Shown piece after piece: positions 8,771-15,778 of a stretch of DNA of 64,000 bases. This DNA is from UBA1930 sp943368475 (GTDB taxonomy: Bacteria; Bacteroidota; Bacteroidia; Chitinophagales; Chitinophagaceae), in the NCBI GenBank assembly GCA_943368475.1, contig CALRLF020000001.1, forward strand, positions 1 through 64,000, given 5' to 3'. Position 1 is the first letter of the stretch; each line of letters begins with the position of its first letter. Both the position numbers and the translations under genes were made by a program. The notes below the pieces were generated by a model. The model was given only the letters and a program-made list of their open reading frames with translations, did not search any database and was not told the origin of the DNA.

Positions 8771-8845
8771 AAGCTGTAGTATTTCAATTAAACATTACTG
8801 GCGTCGCACTTTTCAAGGTTCTGTTCTTTGGGCAGCATTGAAAAG
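8771..8845. repeat. Dispersed GCGTCGCAC-type repeat, copy 2
   Basis: The sequence AGCTGTAGTATTTC...AAACATTACTGGCGTCGCACTTTTCAAGG matches the outer arm and core of the complete element at 46465-46594. It is followed by a short inverted repeat, CTTTTCAA (8809-8816) with TTGAAAAG (8838-8845). An inverted relative of this copy lies at 12137-12194. Confidence 0.65.
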
Positions 8846-8908
8846 AACTTAATTAAATTTTATAGCAATTCATTTGTAACTTGTTTCCTTAAATAATTTA
8901 AGGTCTAC

Positions 8909-9447
8909 ATGAAAAAAAATCACTTTTTCTTACTGGTTTTGAGTTGTGCTTATTTATCGTGTAAAAGTTTTAATCAAGAAGGCAACAAAAAAATGAAGTT
9001 GATGTAAATAGTCAATCCCAATTAGCTAAATGGTATTTCTACTGTTCGGTTTCTTCAAATGATGATACTGCTTATTACTTTGAACATAAACTAGAAAGTT
9101 CTTTAGATAGTCAAACAAAAGGCATAAGTCCATTAGAATGTGATATAAAAATTTCATCTCAAGAAAAAGTATCAGCAGATACAACAAACTATTATTTTAA
9201 ACTCTATTACAAAGACACACTAAATGTTTGTACAATAAAACCTTTAGGTCAAATAGGAATCTCTTGTGTAAGAAAGGAATTGTACCTACCCATATATACA
9301 CACATTGTTTTTGACCCAATGCCTGATACTACTATGTTGAAAATGATGAAAAATGAGGAAAAGAACTTAATTGAATTGATTAGAGGAAAAAAGAATTCCA
9401 TTAATCCTTGGCTTTTAGAATATGCAAAAATGAAGGGCTTGCTTTAG
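8909..9447 (+). pseudogene. Frameshifted small lipoprotein gene
   Basis: The reading frame opens at ATG 8909 with a lipoprotein signal (MKKNHFFLLVLSCAYLSCKSF; lipobox LSC). It stops early at 9005-9007, just after a run of seven A residues at 8987-8993. Adding one base at that run joins it to a second open frame that continues without a stop to TAG 9445-9447 and includes KWYFYCSVSSNDDTAYYFEH and NPWLLEYAKMKGLL. The joined product would be about 179 residues, a secreted lipoprotein with no family I recognise. Either the gene has lost one A, or the run is read by slippage, or it is a homopolymer sequencing error. Neither half alone reaches 160 codons. Confidence 0.7.
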
Positions 9448-9480
9448 TTGAAAGAACATGTTCTTTCAATACTATATTTG
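9448..9480 (+). promoter_or_regulatory. Promoter of the DUF3109 gene
   Basis: TTG (9448-9450), 22 bases, then TATATTTG (9473-9480), a full match to the -7 consensus. It lies downstream of the in-frame ATG at 9458, so it supports the start at 9518. Confidence 0.6.
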
Positions 9481-9517
9481 CAGCTACCAAAATCCCACAT
9501 TAGGGAATGGAGCAATT

Positions 9518-10099
9518 ATGATTGTAATAGACAATAAACTGATCAGCGACGAAGTAATAGAAGAACAATTTGTATGTGACTTGGCTGCCTGCAAAGGTGG
9601 ATGCTGCGAAGATGGTGATGCTGGAGCTCCATTAGAAATGTGTGAGAAAAAAGAAGTAGAAAAATATTACGAAACAGTAAAACCTTACTTAACCAAAGAA
9701 GGTATTGAGGAAGTAAAACGCCAAGGCTTATTTACATTCGATAGAGAGTTTGGCTGGGTTACACCCACCATTAACAGTGGTATTTGTGCATATGGCAAAA
9801 AAGATGCAACAGGCACGATACAATGTGGCTTTGAACAAGCGTACAACGATGGAAAAATTGGCTGGAAAAAGCCATTGAGTTGTCATCTATTCCCCATAAA
9901 AATCAGCCAAAGCAAAGAAGACCCCGATTTAGAATACATTAACTACGAACCTCGTGAAGATTTATGTGCAGCAGCCTGTAAACTGGGCAAAAAGCTAAAA
10001 GTTCCGGCTTATGTTTTCTTAAAAGAGCCATTAATTAGAAAATATGGCGAAGAATTTTATGAAGCCTTAGAAGCTAGTGCAGCAATGCTTAAAAAGTAG
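9518..10099 (+). CDS. DUF3109 cysteine-rich protein
   Basis: 193 residues from ATG 9518. A start 20 codons earlier would lie inside the promoter. The protein has a striking cysteine pattern: CDLAACKGGCCEDGDAG near the N-terminus, GICAYG, IQCGFEQ, SCHLFPI and EDLCAAACKLGKKLKVP. This matches DUF3109, a soluble family widespread in Bacteroidota and related to the CxxxCxxCC-type (YkgJ-like) zinc or iron-sulfur proteins. The cysteine set could hold a metal cluster, but no reaction is known to me. The next gene starts 35 bases downstream but has its own -7 box. Confidence 0.85.
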   Translation: MIVIDNKLISDEVIEEQFVCDLAACKGGCCEDGDAGAPLEMCEKKEVEKYYETVKPYLTKEGIEEVKRQGLFTFDREFGWVTPTINSGICAYGKKDATGTIQCGFEQAYNDGKIGWKKPLSCHLFPIKISQSKEDPDLEYINYEPREDLCAAACKLGKKLKVPAYVFLKEPLIRKYGEEFYEALEASAAMLKK

Positions 10100-10110
10100 A
10101 GATTTGTATT

Positions 10111-10118
10111 TATATTTG
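10111..10118 (+). promoter_or_regulatory. -7 box of the ATPase-HNH pair
   Basis: TATATTTG, a full match to TAnnTTTG, 16 bases before the ATG at 10135. It lies in the only gap between the DUF3109 gene and the ATPase gene. Confidence 0.45.
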
Positions 10119-10134
10119 AGAACAAACTTGGAAA

Positions 10135-11481
10135 ATGAAAGTAACTAAAATACATATTGAGGACTTCCACCAGTTTAAGAATTTTGAAGTTGACTTAACT
10201 TATCCAAAAGGACATGAAAAAGAAGGGCAACCTTTGGAGAAAATTTGTTTTATTGGACAAAGTGGAACAGGTAAAACGACCCTACTTGATATAATTGGGG
10301 GCTTGACGCATAATTGGAAATCTTTAGCTAAAAAACATTCTTTTTCAAGTGAAAATGGTTATTTATCGATTAAAAATTTTGAGTTTACATACGAGCAAAG
10401 CTTAAGCGATGATGTGGAATTCAGCTATTCCCCTACAAATGAAAAAAAGAATGGAACTGCTTATGATTCTGATAATTTTATACGAGAAGATGATGAACTA
10501 ATAAGTAAAGTAAAGCCCAATTTAATTTTTTATCCAGCTGAATTAAAATATGATGTTGCAGAAACACTAGAGATAATTGATTTCAAAAAAAGAAGTGTGA
10601 TTGACTTTAGTATTGAAAATGCTACTGCTATTTGGAATCTAATATTGTCTGATATCCAAAAATATCAGGAAGAAGAACTTAAAATAAGGCAAGAAATATC
10701 AAGAGTTGTTGAAGATAATAAAAATGATTTAGAAGCAATAAGAAAGGCTCTAGCCTCTTTAGAAGAATGGCAAAAAAATAGTTTTAATCCAATTATTGAC
10801 ATTGCTGAGAAATGCCTAAATCCAATTCTTTCAAAATTCAATCTAAGGATAAAGACCAAGTTAGATATTCAGAAGAAAGATGATATTGGGTTTATAAAAA
10901 TTGAAGACTTTAATGGTAATGAAATACCTTATGGTTTATGGAGCACAGGTACTAAGCAAGTTGTTCTAAGTGCATTACCTCTATACCTCCTAAAGCCTAA
11001 ACACACTATTATTTTGTTTGATGAACCAGAACGTTCATTGTATCCTGATATTCAAAAGGAAATCATAGAATACTATTTAGGCTTAACCAAGAACTGTCAA
11101 CTTTTCTTTTCTACTCATTCTCCTATCATTGCTTCGTGTTTTGAGCCTTGGGAAATTGTTGAATTGAAGTTTAATAAAGAAGGGCATGTATATCAGGACA
11201 AATACTATGAAGGTGACAGGCATGTAGATAATTACACCATCAAACCTGACCATTTAACCTATGATTTGATTCTTAGCAAAGTGTTTGATTTAAAGGAAAC
11301 TTATCCTGCTATAAGAGATGAGAAAATTACTGAAGTGCTGATGCTAAGAAAGCAATTAGATAAGTTGAAGGAAGAAGATAAATTAACCGAACCTGAAGGC
11401 AAAAAGCTATACCATCGTTATATAAAATTGGCAAAGGAACTTTCATGGGAGTTTGAAATTCCAAGTTATGAGGAAGCTTGA
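10135..11481 (+). CDS. AAA/ABC-type ATPase, PtuA-like (Septu-like system)
   Basis: 448 residues with a complete SMC/ABC-type ATPase head. Walker A is GQSGTGKTT at residues 41-49. A signature-like WSTGTKQV is near residue 269. Walker B is IILFDEPE with Asp296-Glu297, a D-loop-like SLYPD follows, and a switch histidine is His328 (FFSTHSP). Between them, residues 175-240 are charged and helical, likely a coiled coil. The C-terminal 60 residues are a helical, lysine/glutamate-rich tail. The layout matches the short ATPases of Septu (PtuA) and retron-associated PtuA rather than full OLD proteins, because no Toprim domain follows. It overlaps the next gene, an HNH-like nuclease, which is the Septu gene order. 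Anti-phage function is inferred from this pairing. Confidence 0.78.
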   Translation: MKVTKIHIEDFHQFKNFEVDLTYPKGHEKEGQPLEKICFIGQSGTGKTTLLDIIGGLTHNWKSLAKKHSFSSENGYLSIKNFEFTYEQSLSDDVEFSYSPTNEKKNGTAYDSDNFIREDDELISKVKPNLIFYPAELKYDVAETLEIIDFKKRSVIDFSIENATAIWNLILSDIQKYQEEELKIRQEISRVVEDNKNDLEAIRKALASLEEWQKNSFNPIIDIAEKCLNPILSKFNLRIKTKLDIQKKDDIGFIKIEDFNGNEIPYGLWSTGTKQVVLSALPLYLLKPKHTIILFDEPERSLYPDIQKEIIEYYLGLTKNCQLFFSTHSPIIASCFEPWEIVELKFNKEGHVYQDKYYEGDRHVDNYTIKPDHLTYDLILSKVFDLKETYPAIRDEKITEVLMLRKQLDKLKEEDKLTEPEGKKLYHRYIKLAKELSWEFEIPSYEEA

Positions 11482-12136
11482 TAAAACCAAAATATTGGCT
11501 TCTAGCTATAAGGCTTGGCATGATAAGTTGGAACAAGAAGCACAAGACCATCCTGAATATAGCAGCAGGCACAGATTTTATGTTGATGTTGTAGCCAATT
11601 TACTTTGGATACAAGATGGCTTTTGTGCCTACACCGAACAATTTTTGTTTGATAAATCAGAACTAGCTGAAGACAATTGGAATGAAGGCGTTTATGGTAA
11701 GGGTAAGTTCGAGTTTTATGGTCATCTTGAACATTATGATGAATCTTTAAAAGCAACAAAAGGTTGGCTATGGAGTAACCTGTTTGTAGTGCATGGTGAT
11801 ATAAATACTAAGAATAAGGGTAGAAAACCTGTGATGTATGCCTTGAAGCCTGATGTTGATGATTACAATCCTTTTTATTTGTTAGAATACAACTTTAAAG
11901 AACACAGATTTGTTCCCAATAGCAATAGGGATTTTGATTTACAGGAAAAAATCTTACATGACATTAAGGTTTTAGGGTTGAACTTTCAGGCTTTAGTACA
12001 AGATAGAAAAATGCAGCTCAATCTTTTAATTGAAGAAGTACGCCTTAAACAAAAAACACTAGCAAAAGCAAGAACTGATTTAAAAGAGTTTTATACATCC
12101 TTTGAAATGTTAGTTAAGGCATTAAATTTAGAATAG
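11468..12136 (+). CDS. HNH-like nuclease, PtuB-like partner of the upstream ATPase
   Basis: 222 residues from the ATG at 11468, overlapping the ATPase stop by 14 bases; an ATG at 11453 is also possible. The HNH region reads CAYTE (Cys53), GHLEHYDES (His86, His89), then WSNLFVVHGDINTKNKG with Asn104, Asn113 and Lys115. The spacing follows PtuB/retron HNH proteins, where one normally sees CAYCE, EHxxPKS and NLxxSCxxCNxxK. Three of the four zinc cysteines of the usual pattern are absent here (Thr56, His109 and Ile112 at those places), while the catalytic His and Asn positions remain. The later NPFYLLEYN...FVPN segment also fits the family. It is probably a nuclease that acts with the ATPase. Confidence in the exact family is moderate. 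Confidence 0.68.
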   Translation: MRKLDKTKILASSYKAWHDKLEQEAQDHPEYSSRHRFYVDVVANLLWIQDGFCAYTEQFLFDKSELAEDNWNEGVYGKGKFEFYGHLEHYDESLKATKGWLWSNLFVVHGDINTKNKGRKPVMYALKPDVDDYNPFYLLEYNFKEHRFVPNSNRDFDLQEKILHDIKVLGLNFQALVQDRKMQLNLLIEEVRLKQKTLAKARTDLKEFYTSFEMLVKALNLE

Positions 12137-12194
12137 TTGAAAAAAGTTCTAAACCCTGAAAAGTGAGACGCCAGTAATGTTGAGCAGAAATACT
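12137..12194. repeat. Dispersed GCGTCGCAC-type repeat, copy 3 (inverted relative to copy 2)
   Basis: The reverse complement contains AACATTACTGGCGTCTCAC then TTTTCAGGG, nearly identical to AACATTACTGGCGTCGCAC then TTTTCAAGG at 8790-8818. GTATTTC is also shared upstream. It starts at the stop codon of the HNH gene and ends before the split carB gene. Confidence 0.65.
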
Positions 12195-12240
12195 AACGCT
12201 TGTTACCAAAAAATTATCCTGAAAAAAAAATCTGTACCCT

Positions 12241-12248
12241 TACTTTTG
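12241..12248 (+). promoter_or_regulatory. -7 box of the split carB gene
   Basis: TACTTTTG, a full match to TAnnTTTG, 15 bases before ATG 12264. It lies downstream of the alternative in-frame ATG at 12177 and so argues for the start at 12264. Confidence 0.5.
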
Positions 12249-12263
12249 CTCAATCTTCAAAAA

Positions 12264-13457
12264 ATGAGCAACACTTTACAGAGCAACGAGTCAATTTCGT
12301 CTTCCCGTAAAAAAATTATTGTTTTAGGCAGTGGTCCCAATCGTATTGGTCAAGGTATTGAGTTCGATTACTGTTGTGTACATGGTTTATTAGCCATTAA
12401 AGAATGTGGTTATGAAGCCATTATGGTAAACTGTAATCCTGAAACGGTTTCTACTGATTTTGACATGGCCGATAAACTATATTTTGAACCCGTTTATTGG
12501 GAGCATTTATGGGAAATTATTGAGCTGGAGCAACCCGAAGGTGTAATTGTACAATTGGGTGGACAAACAGCTTTGAAACTGTCGAAAAAACTACATGAAA
12601 GAGGTATCAAAATTATTGGTACATCGTTCGATGATATGGATATTGCTGAAGACCGTGGACGGTTCAGTGATTTGTTGAAAGAACTTGAAATTCCTTATCC
12701 TAATTATGGCACTGCTTACACTGCTGAAGAAGCCGTTGAAGTGGCCAATGTGGTGGGTTATCCTGTTTTGGTAAGACCAAGTTATGTTTTGGGTGGTCAG
12801 CGAATGAGAATTGTAATTAATGATGAAGAGGTAGAGAAAGCATGCATCAGCATTTTAAAACATATTCCGGATAATAAAATTTTAATTGATCATTTCTTAG
12901 ATCGTTGTCAGGAAGCAGAAGTAGATGCAATTTTTGATGGTGAAAATTTTCATGTAATGGGTGTAATGGAGCATATTGAACCTGCTGGTATTCACAGTGG
13001 CGATAGTAATGCTGTTTTGCCTGCATTTAACCTTACCCCATTGATTGTAGAAACAATGGAATATTACAGCGAAAAAATTGCAAGGGCATTAAATATAAAA
13101 GGCTTAATAAACATTCAATTTGCCATTAAAGATGGTAAAGTGTTTGTAATTGAAGCTAACCCTAGAGCAAGTCGTACCACACCTTTTATTGCAAAAGCCT
13201 ATCAAATTCCATATTTGAATATTGCTACTAAAGTAATGTTGGGTGCTGCAAAGCTGACTGAGTTTACAATGGAGAAAAAGCTAAAAGGTTTTGCTATTAA
13301 AGAACCTGTTTTCAGCTTTAATAAATTTCCTGGTGTAAATAAAGAACTAGGCCCTGAAATGAAAAGTACAGGCGAAGCCATTCGTTTTATAAAAGACTTA
13401 CGCGATCCATACTTTAGAACTTTGTATAAAGAAAGAAGTATGCATTTGAGTAAATAG
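12264..13457 (+). CDS. carB: Carbamoyl-phosphate synthase large subunit, C-terminal half only
   Basis: 397 residues from ATG 12264. They correspond to the second synthetase half of CarB: a pre-ATP-grasp domain (KKIIVLGSGPNRIGQGIEFDY near residue 16), then an ATP-grasp domain with VGYPVLVRPSYVLGGQRM, EVDAIFDG, MEHIEPAGIHSGDS and the metal-binding VIEANPRASRT. It stops at LYKERSMHLSK, without the allosteric MGS-like domain; Bacteroidota CarB proteins generally lack that domain. The first half (about 530 residues) is missing, and upstream lies the unrelated ATPase-HNH pair. The gene has its own promoter and terminator. This half would make carbamoyl phosphate from carbamate, so it should need a separately encoded N-terminal half and CarA. 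Confidence 0.85.
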   Translation: MSNTLQSNESISSSRKKIIVLGSGPNRIGQGIEFDYCCVHGLLAIKECGYEAIMVNCNPETVSTDFDMADKLYFEPVYWEHLWEIIELEQPEGVIVQLGGQTALKLSKKLHERGIKIIGTSFDDMDIAEDRGRFSDLLKELEIPYPNYGTAYTAEEAVEVANVVGYPVLVRPSYVLGGQRMRIVINDEEVEKACISILKHIPDNKILIDHFLDRCQEAEVDAIFDGENFHVMGVMEHIEPAGIHSGDSNAVLPAFNLTPLIVETMEYYSEKIARALNIKGLINIQFAIKDGKVFVIEANPRASRTTPFIAKAYQIPYLNIATKVMLGAAKLTEFTMEKKLKGFAIKEPVFSFNKFPGVNKELGPEMKSTGEAIRFIKDLRDPYFRTLYKERSMHLSK

Positions 13458-13468
13458 ATTTTTAAAAT

Positions 13469-13511
13469 AAAAGTGTATGCCACATCCTCAAAGGTGTGGC
13501 ATACTGCTTTT
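13469..13511 (+). terminator. Intrinsic terminator after carB half
   Basis: AAAAG-T-GTATGCCACA pairs with TGTGGCATAC-TG-CTTTT around the loop tcctcaaagg, with a T run at the end. Confidence 0.85.
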
Positions 13512-13653
13512 ATAGGGTTAAATCAATAATACAAATACCGCTTACTCAATTTTTGGCTCATTGCTTTTTTCATAGTACGATATATTTTATATTGTATTAT
13601 GAATGCATTATCTGTATTGCATTTACGAATGCGTACGATGAAAATTATAGTTT

Positions 13654-15750
13654 ATGCCAAAACGCAATTACAACAAACCCATTTTCAAAACCATCCCTAT
13701 TTTGCGTTTGTTGTTGCCCTTAATTGCAGGTATTTTAATACAGTATCATGTAAACATTTCTTTAGTTCCATTTTATGTAGCAGGAGCAGTTGGTCTACTT
13801 ATTCTGCTAGCTTATCAATTATTACAAACAGCTCAAAAGTTTTCGTTCCAATGGTTAAGTGGGTTGGCTATAACCCTAGTGTTTATTGCAGTGGGTGGCA
13901 TACTGAGTTTTGTAAAAAACATAGAACACAATCCACAATGGATTGGTAAATATTATCAACCTAAACTTCCTGTAAAATTTACTTTACAAGAACCCATTGT
14001 AGAAAAGCAAAAGTCGTTCAAAGCATTGGCAAAAGCTGAAGCCATATTGATAAATGGTGAGTGGAAAGCTGTGATTGGAGATGTTTTGCTATACTTTAAA
14101 AAAGATTCAACCAAGCCCAATTTGCAATATGGGTCTCAAATAGTGCTTGCACAAAACCTAATGCCTATCATTAATGCAGGTAATCCAGGTGGATTTAATT
14201 ATGCAAGGTATTGTTCCTTTCAAAATATTTCTTATCAGGCATTTTTAAACGATGATGGCTTTATCACATTGCCAACAACAAAAACACATTGGTTCGATGC
14301 TGCATTAATTACTACAAGAACAAAAGTGCTCTCTATTCTCAGAGAAAATATTAAAGAGCCCAACCAACTTAGCGTTGCAGAAGCTTTATTAATTGGTTAT
14401 AGAGACGATTTAGATAGAGACTTAGTGCAAAGCTATAGCAATACTGGTGTGGTGCATATTATTGCCATCAGTGGTTTGCATTTAGGTATGATTTATGGCT
14501 TGTTAATTTTATTGTTTAAACCATTTAACAGATATAAATGGAGCAAAATTGTAAAGCCTTTAGTAATATTATTTGTGTTATGGGGCTTTAGTTTTATTGC
14601 TGGTGCAGCACCCTCTATTTTACGCAGTGCAGTCATGTTTACATTTATTGTAATTGGAGAAAGCATTGGCCGAAGAACCACTATGTACAACAGTTTGGCG
14701 GCTTCAGCCTTTTTATTAATCGTTATCAATCCCTTCAGTTTATGGGATGTTGGTTTTCAATTATCTTACACAGCAGTGTTAAGTATTATTGTTTTTCAGC
14801 CTTACATGAATCGTTGGTTATATTTCGAAAACAAACTCTTGAAAAAATTATGGAGCTTAAATGCAGTAACCTTATCTGCACAAATTTTAACCCTGCCAAT
14901 TGTGTTGTATCACTTTCATCAGTTTCCAACATTATTCATGTTCACCAACCTATTTGCAGTACCTTTTAGTGGCTTAATATTATACACAGAACTGCTTTTA
15001 TTGGTTACCTATTTCATACCTCATGTTGCTTTATTTATTGGCAAAACAATTGGTTGGGGAGTTGATATAATGAACAATTTTATTCTTCGAGTAGATAGTT
15101 TGCCTTTTGCTGTTTTATCCTCTTTACAAATCAGTATTCCACAGGCAACTATTTTATACGTAAGCATTGTAGGTTTTGGTTGGTGGGTAATTGAAAAACA
15201 CAAAAAAGCACTAGTAGCTGGATTTGTTTTTTTAGCAGCATTTATTGGCTTACGAAGTATCGATTTTATTCAACGTAATCAGCAACAAAAGCTCATTGTG
15301 TATAATGTTCCCAATCATACTGCCATCGATTTAATTGAAGGCAGAAAATACCAGTTTATTGGAGACCGCATTTTAATTGAAGATGGTTTTCTACGAAACT
15401 TTCACATTAAACCATCAAGAGTTTTACACAGAATTTCTCCAGCCGATAGTTTGCATGGCTTTTCGTTAAATAATAATCTCATTTCCTGCAACGGAAAATC
15501 AATTTTAATTATCGATGAAGCCTTTGCTGTGCCTCAATTACAGCAAAAAATAAAACTCGATGCGATTGTGCTCACCAAAAATCCAAAAATTTACCTCAAG
15601 CGTTTGTCCACAATTTTTGATTGCTATCAATATGTTTTCGATTCATCGAACCCATTTTGGAAAATTGCTTATTGGCAAAAAGATGCTGACAGCCTACATT
15701 TGCGGCATCATTCAACAGCAACACAAGGTGCTTTTGTAATGGATTTATGA
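13654..15750 (+). CDS. comEC: ComEC/Rec2 family DNA uptake channel
   Basis: 698 residues. An N-terminal pair of membrane segments is followed by a DUF4131-like soluble region (about residues 90-200, including GNPGGFNYARYCSFQNISYQA). The ComEC competence domain then begins near residue 240 with LIGYRDDLDRDLVQSYSNTGVVHIIAISGLHLGMIYG, followed by about eight membrane segments. The C-terminal roughly 150 residues are soluble but lack the HxHxDH metal motif of beta-lactamase-like ComEC tails, as is usual in Bacteroidota. ComEC carries single-stranded DNA across the inner membrane during natural transformation. purH follows after 28 bases and may be cotranscribed. Confidence 0.9.
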   Translation: MPKRNYNKPIFKTIPILRLLLPLIAGILIQYHVNISLVPFYVAGAVGLLILLAYQLLQTAQKFSFQWLSGLAITLVFIAVGGILSFVKNIEHNPQWIGKYYQPKLPVKFTLQEPIVEKQKSFKALAKAEAILINGEWKAVIGDVLLYFKKDSTKPNLQYGSQIVLAQNLMPIINAGNPGGFNYARYCSFQNISYQAFLNDDGFITLPTTKTHWFDAALITTRTKVLSILRENIKEPNQLSVAEALLIGYRDDLDRDLVQSYSNTGVVHIIAISGLHLGMIYGLLILLFKPFNRYKWSKIVKPLVILFVLWGFSFIAGAAPSILRSAVMFTFIVIGESIGRRTTMYNSLAASAFLLIVINPFSLWDVGFQLSYTAVLSIIVFQPYMNRWLYFENKLLKKLWSLNAVTLSAQILTLPIVLYHFHQFPTLFMFTNLFAVPFSGLILYTELLLLVTYFIPHVALFIGKTIGWGVDIMNNFILRVDSLPFAVLSSLQISIPQATILYVSIVGFGWWVIEKHKKALVAGFVFLAAFIGLRSIDFIQRNQQQKLIVYNVPNHTAIDLIEGRKYQFIGDRILIEDGFLRNFHIKPSRVLHRISPADSLHGFSLNNNLISCNGKSILIIDEAFAVPQLQQKIKLDAIVLTKNPKIYLKRLSTIFDCYQYVFDSSNPFWKIAYWQKDADSLHLRHHSTATQGAFVMDL

Positions 15751-15778
15751 CATCGCCTGCCTTCAACTTTAATTTACC

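Noticed and set aside
8659..8841. Open frame of 60 codons on the plus strand
   Set aside because: It overlaps the start of the DUF2306 gene and the dispersed repeat; no coding character and no family resemblance.
10135..12136. Retron or OLD/Gabija-type defence system
   Set aside because: No reverse transcriptase or ncRNA upstream, no Toprim domain in the ATPase and no UvrD-like helicase in the partner.
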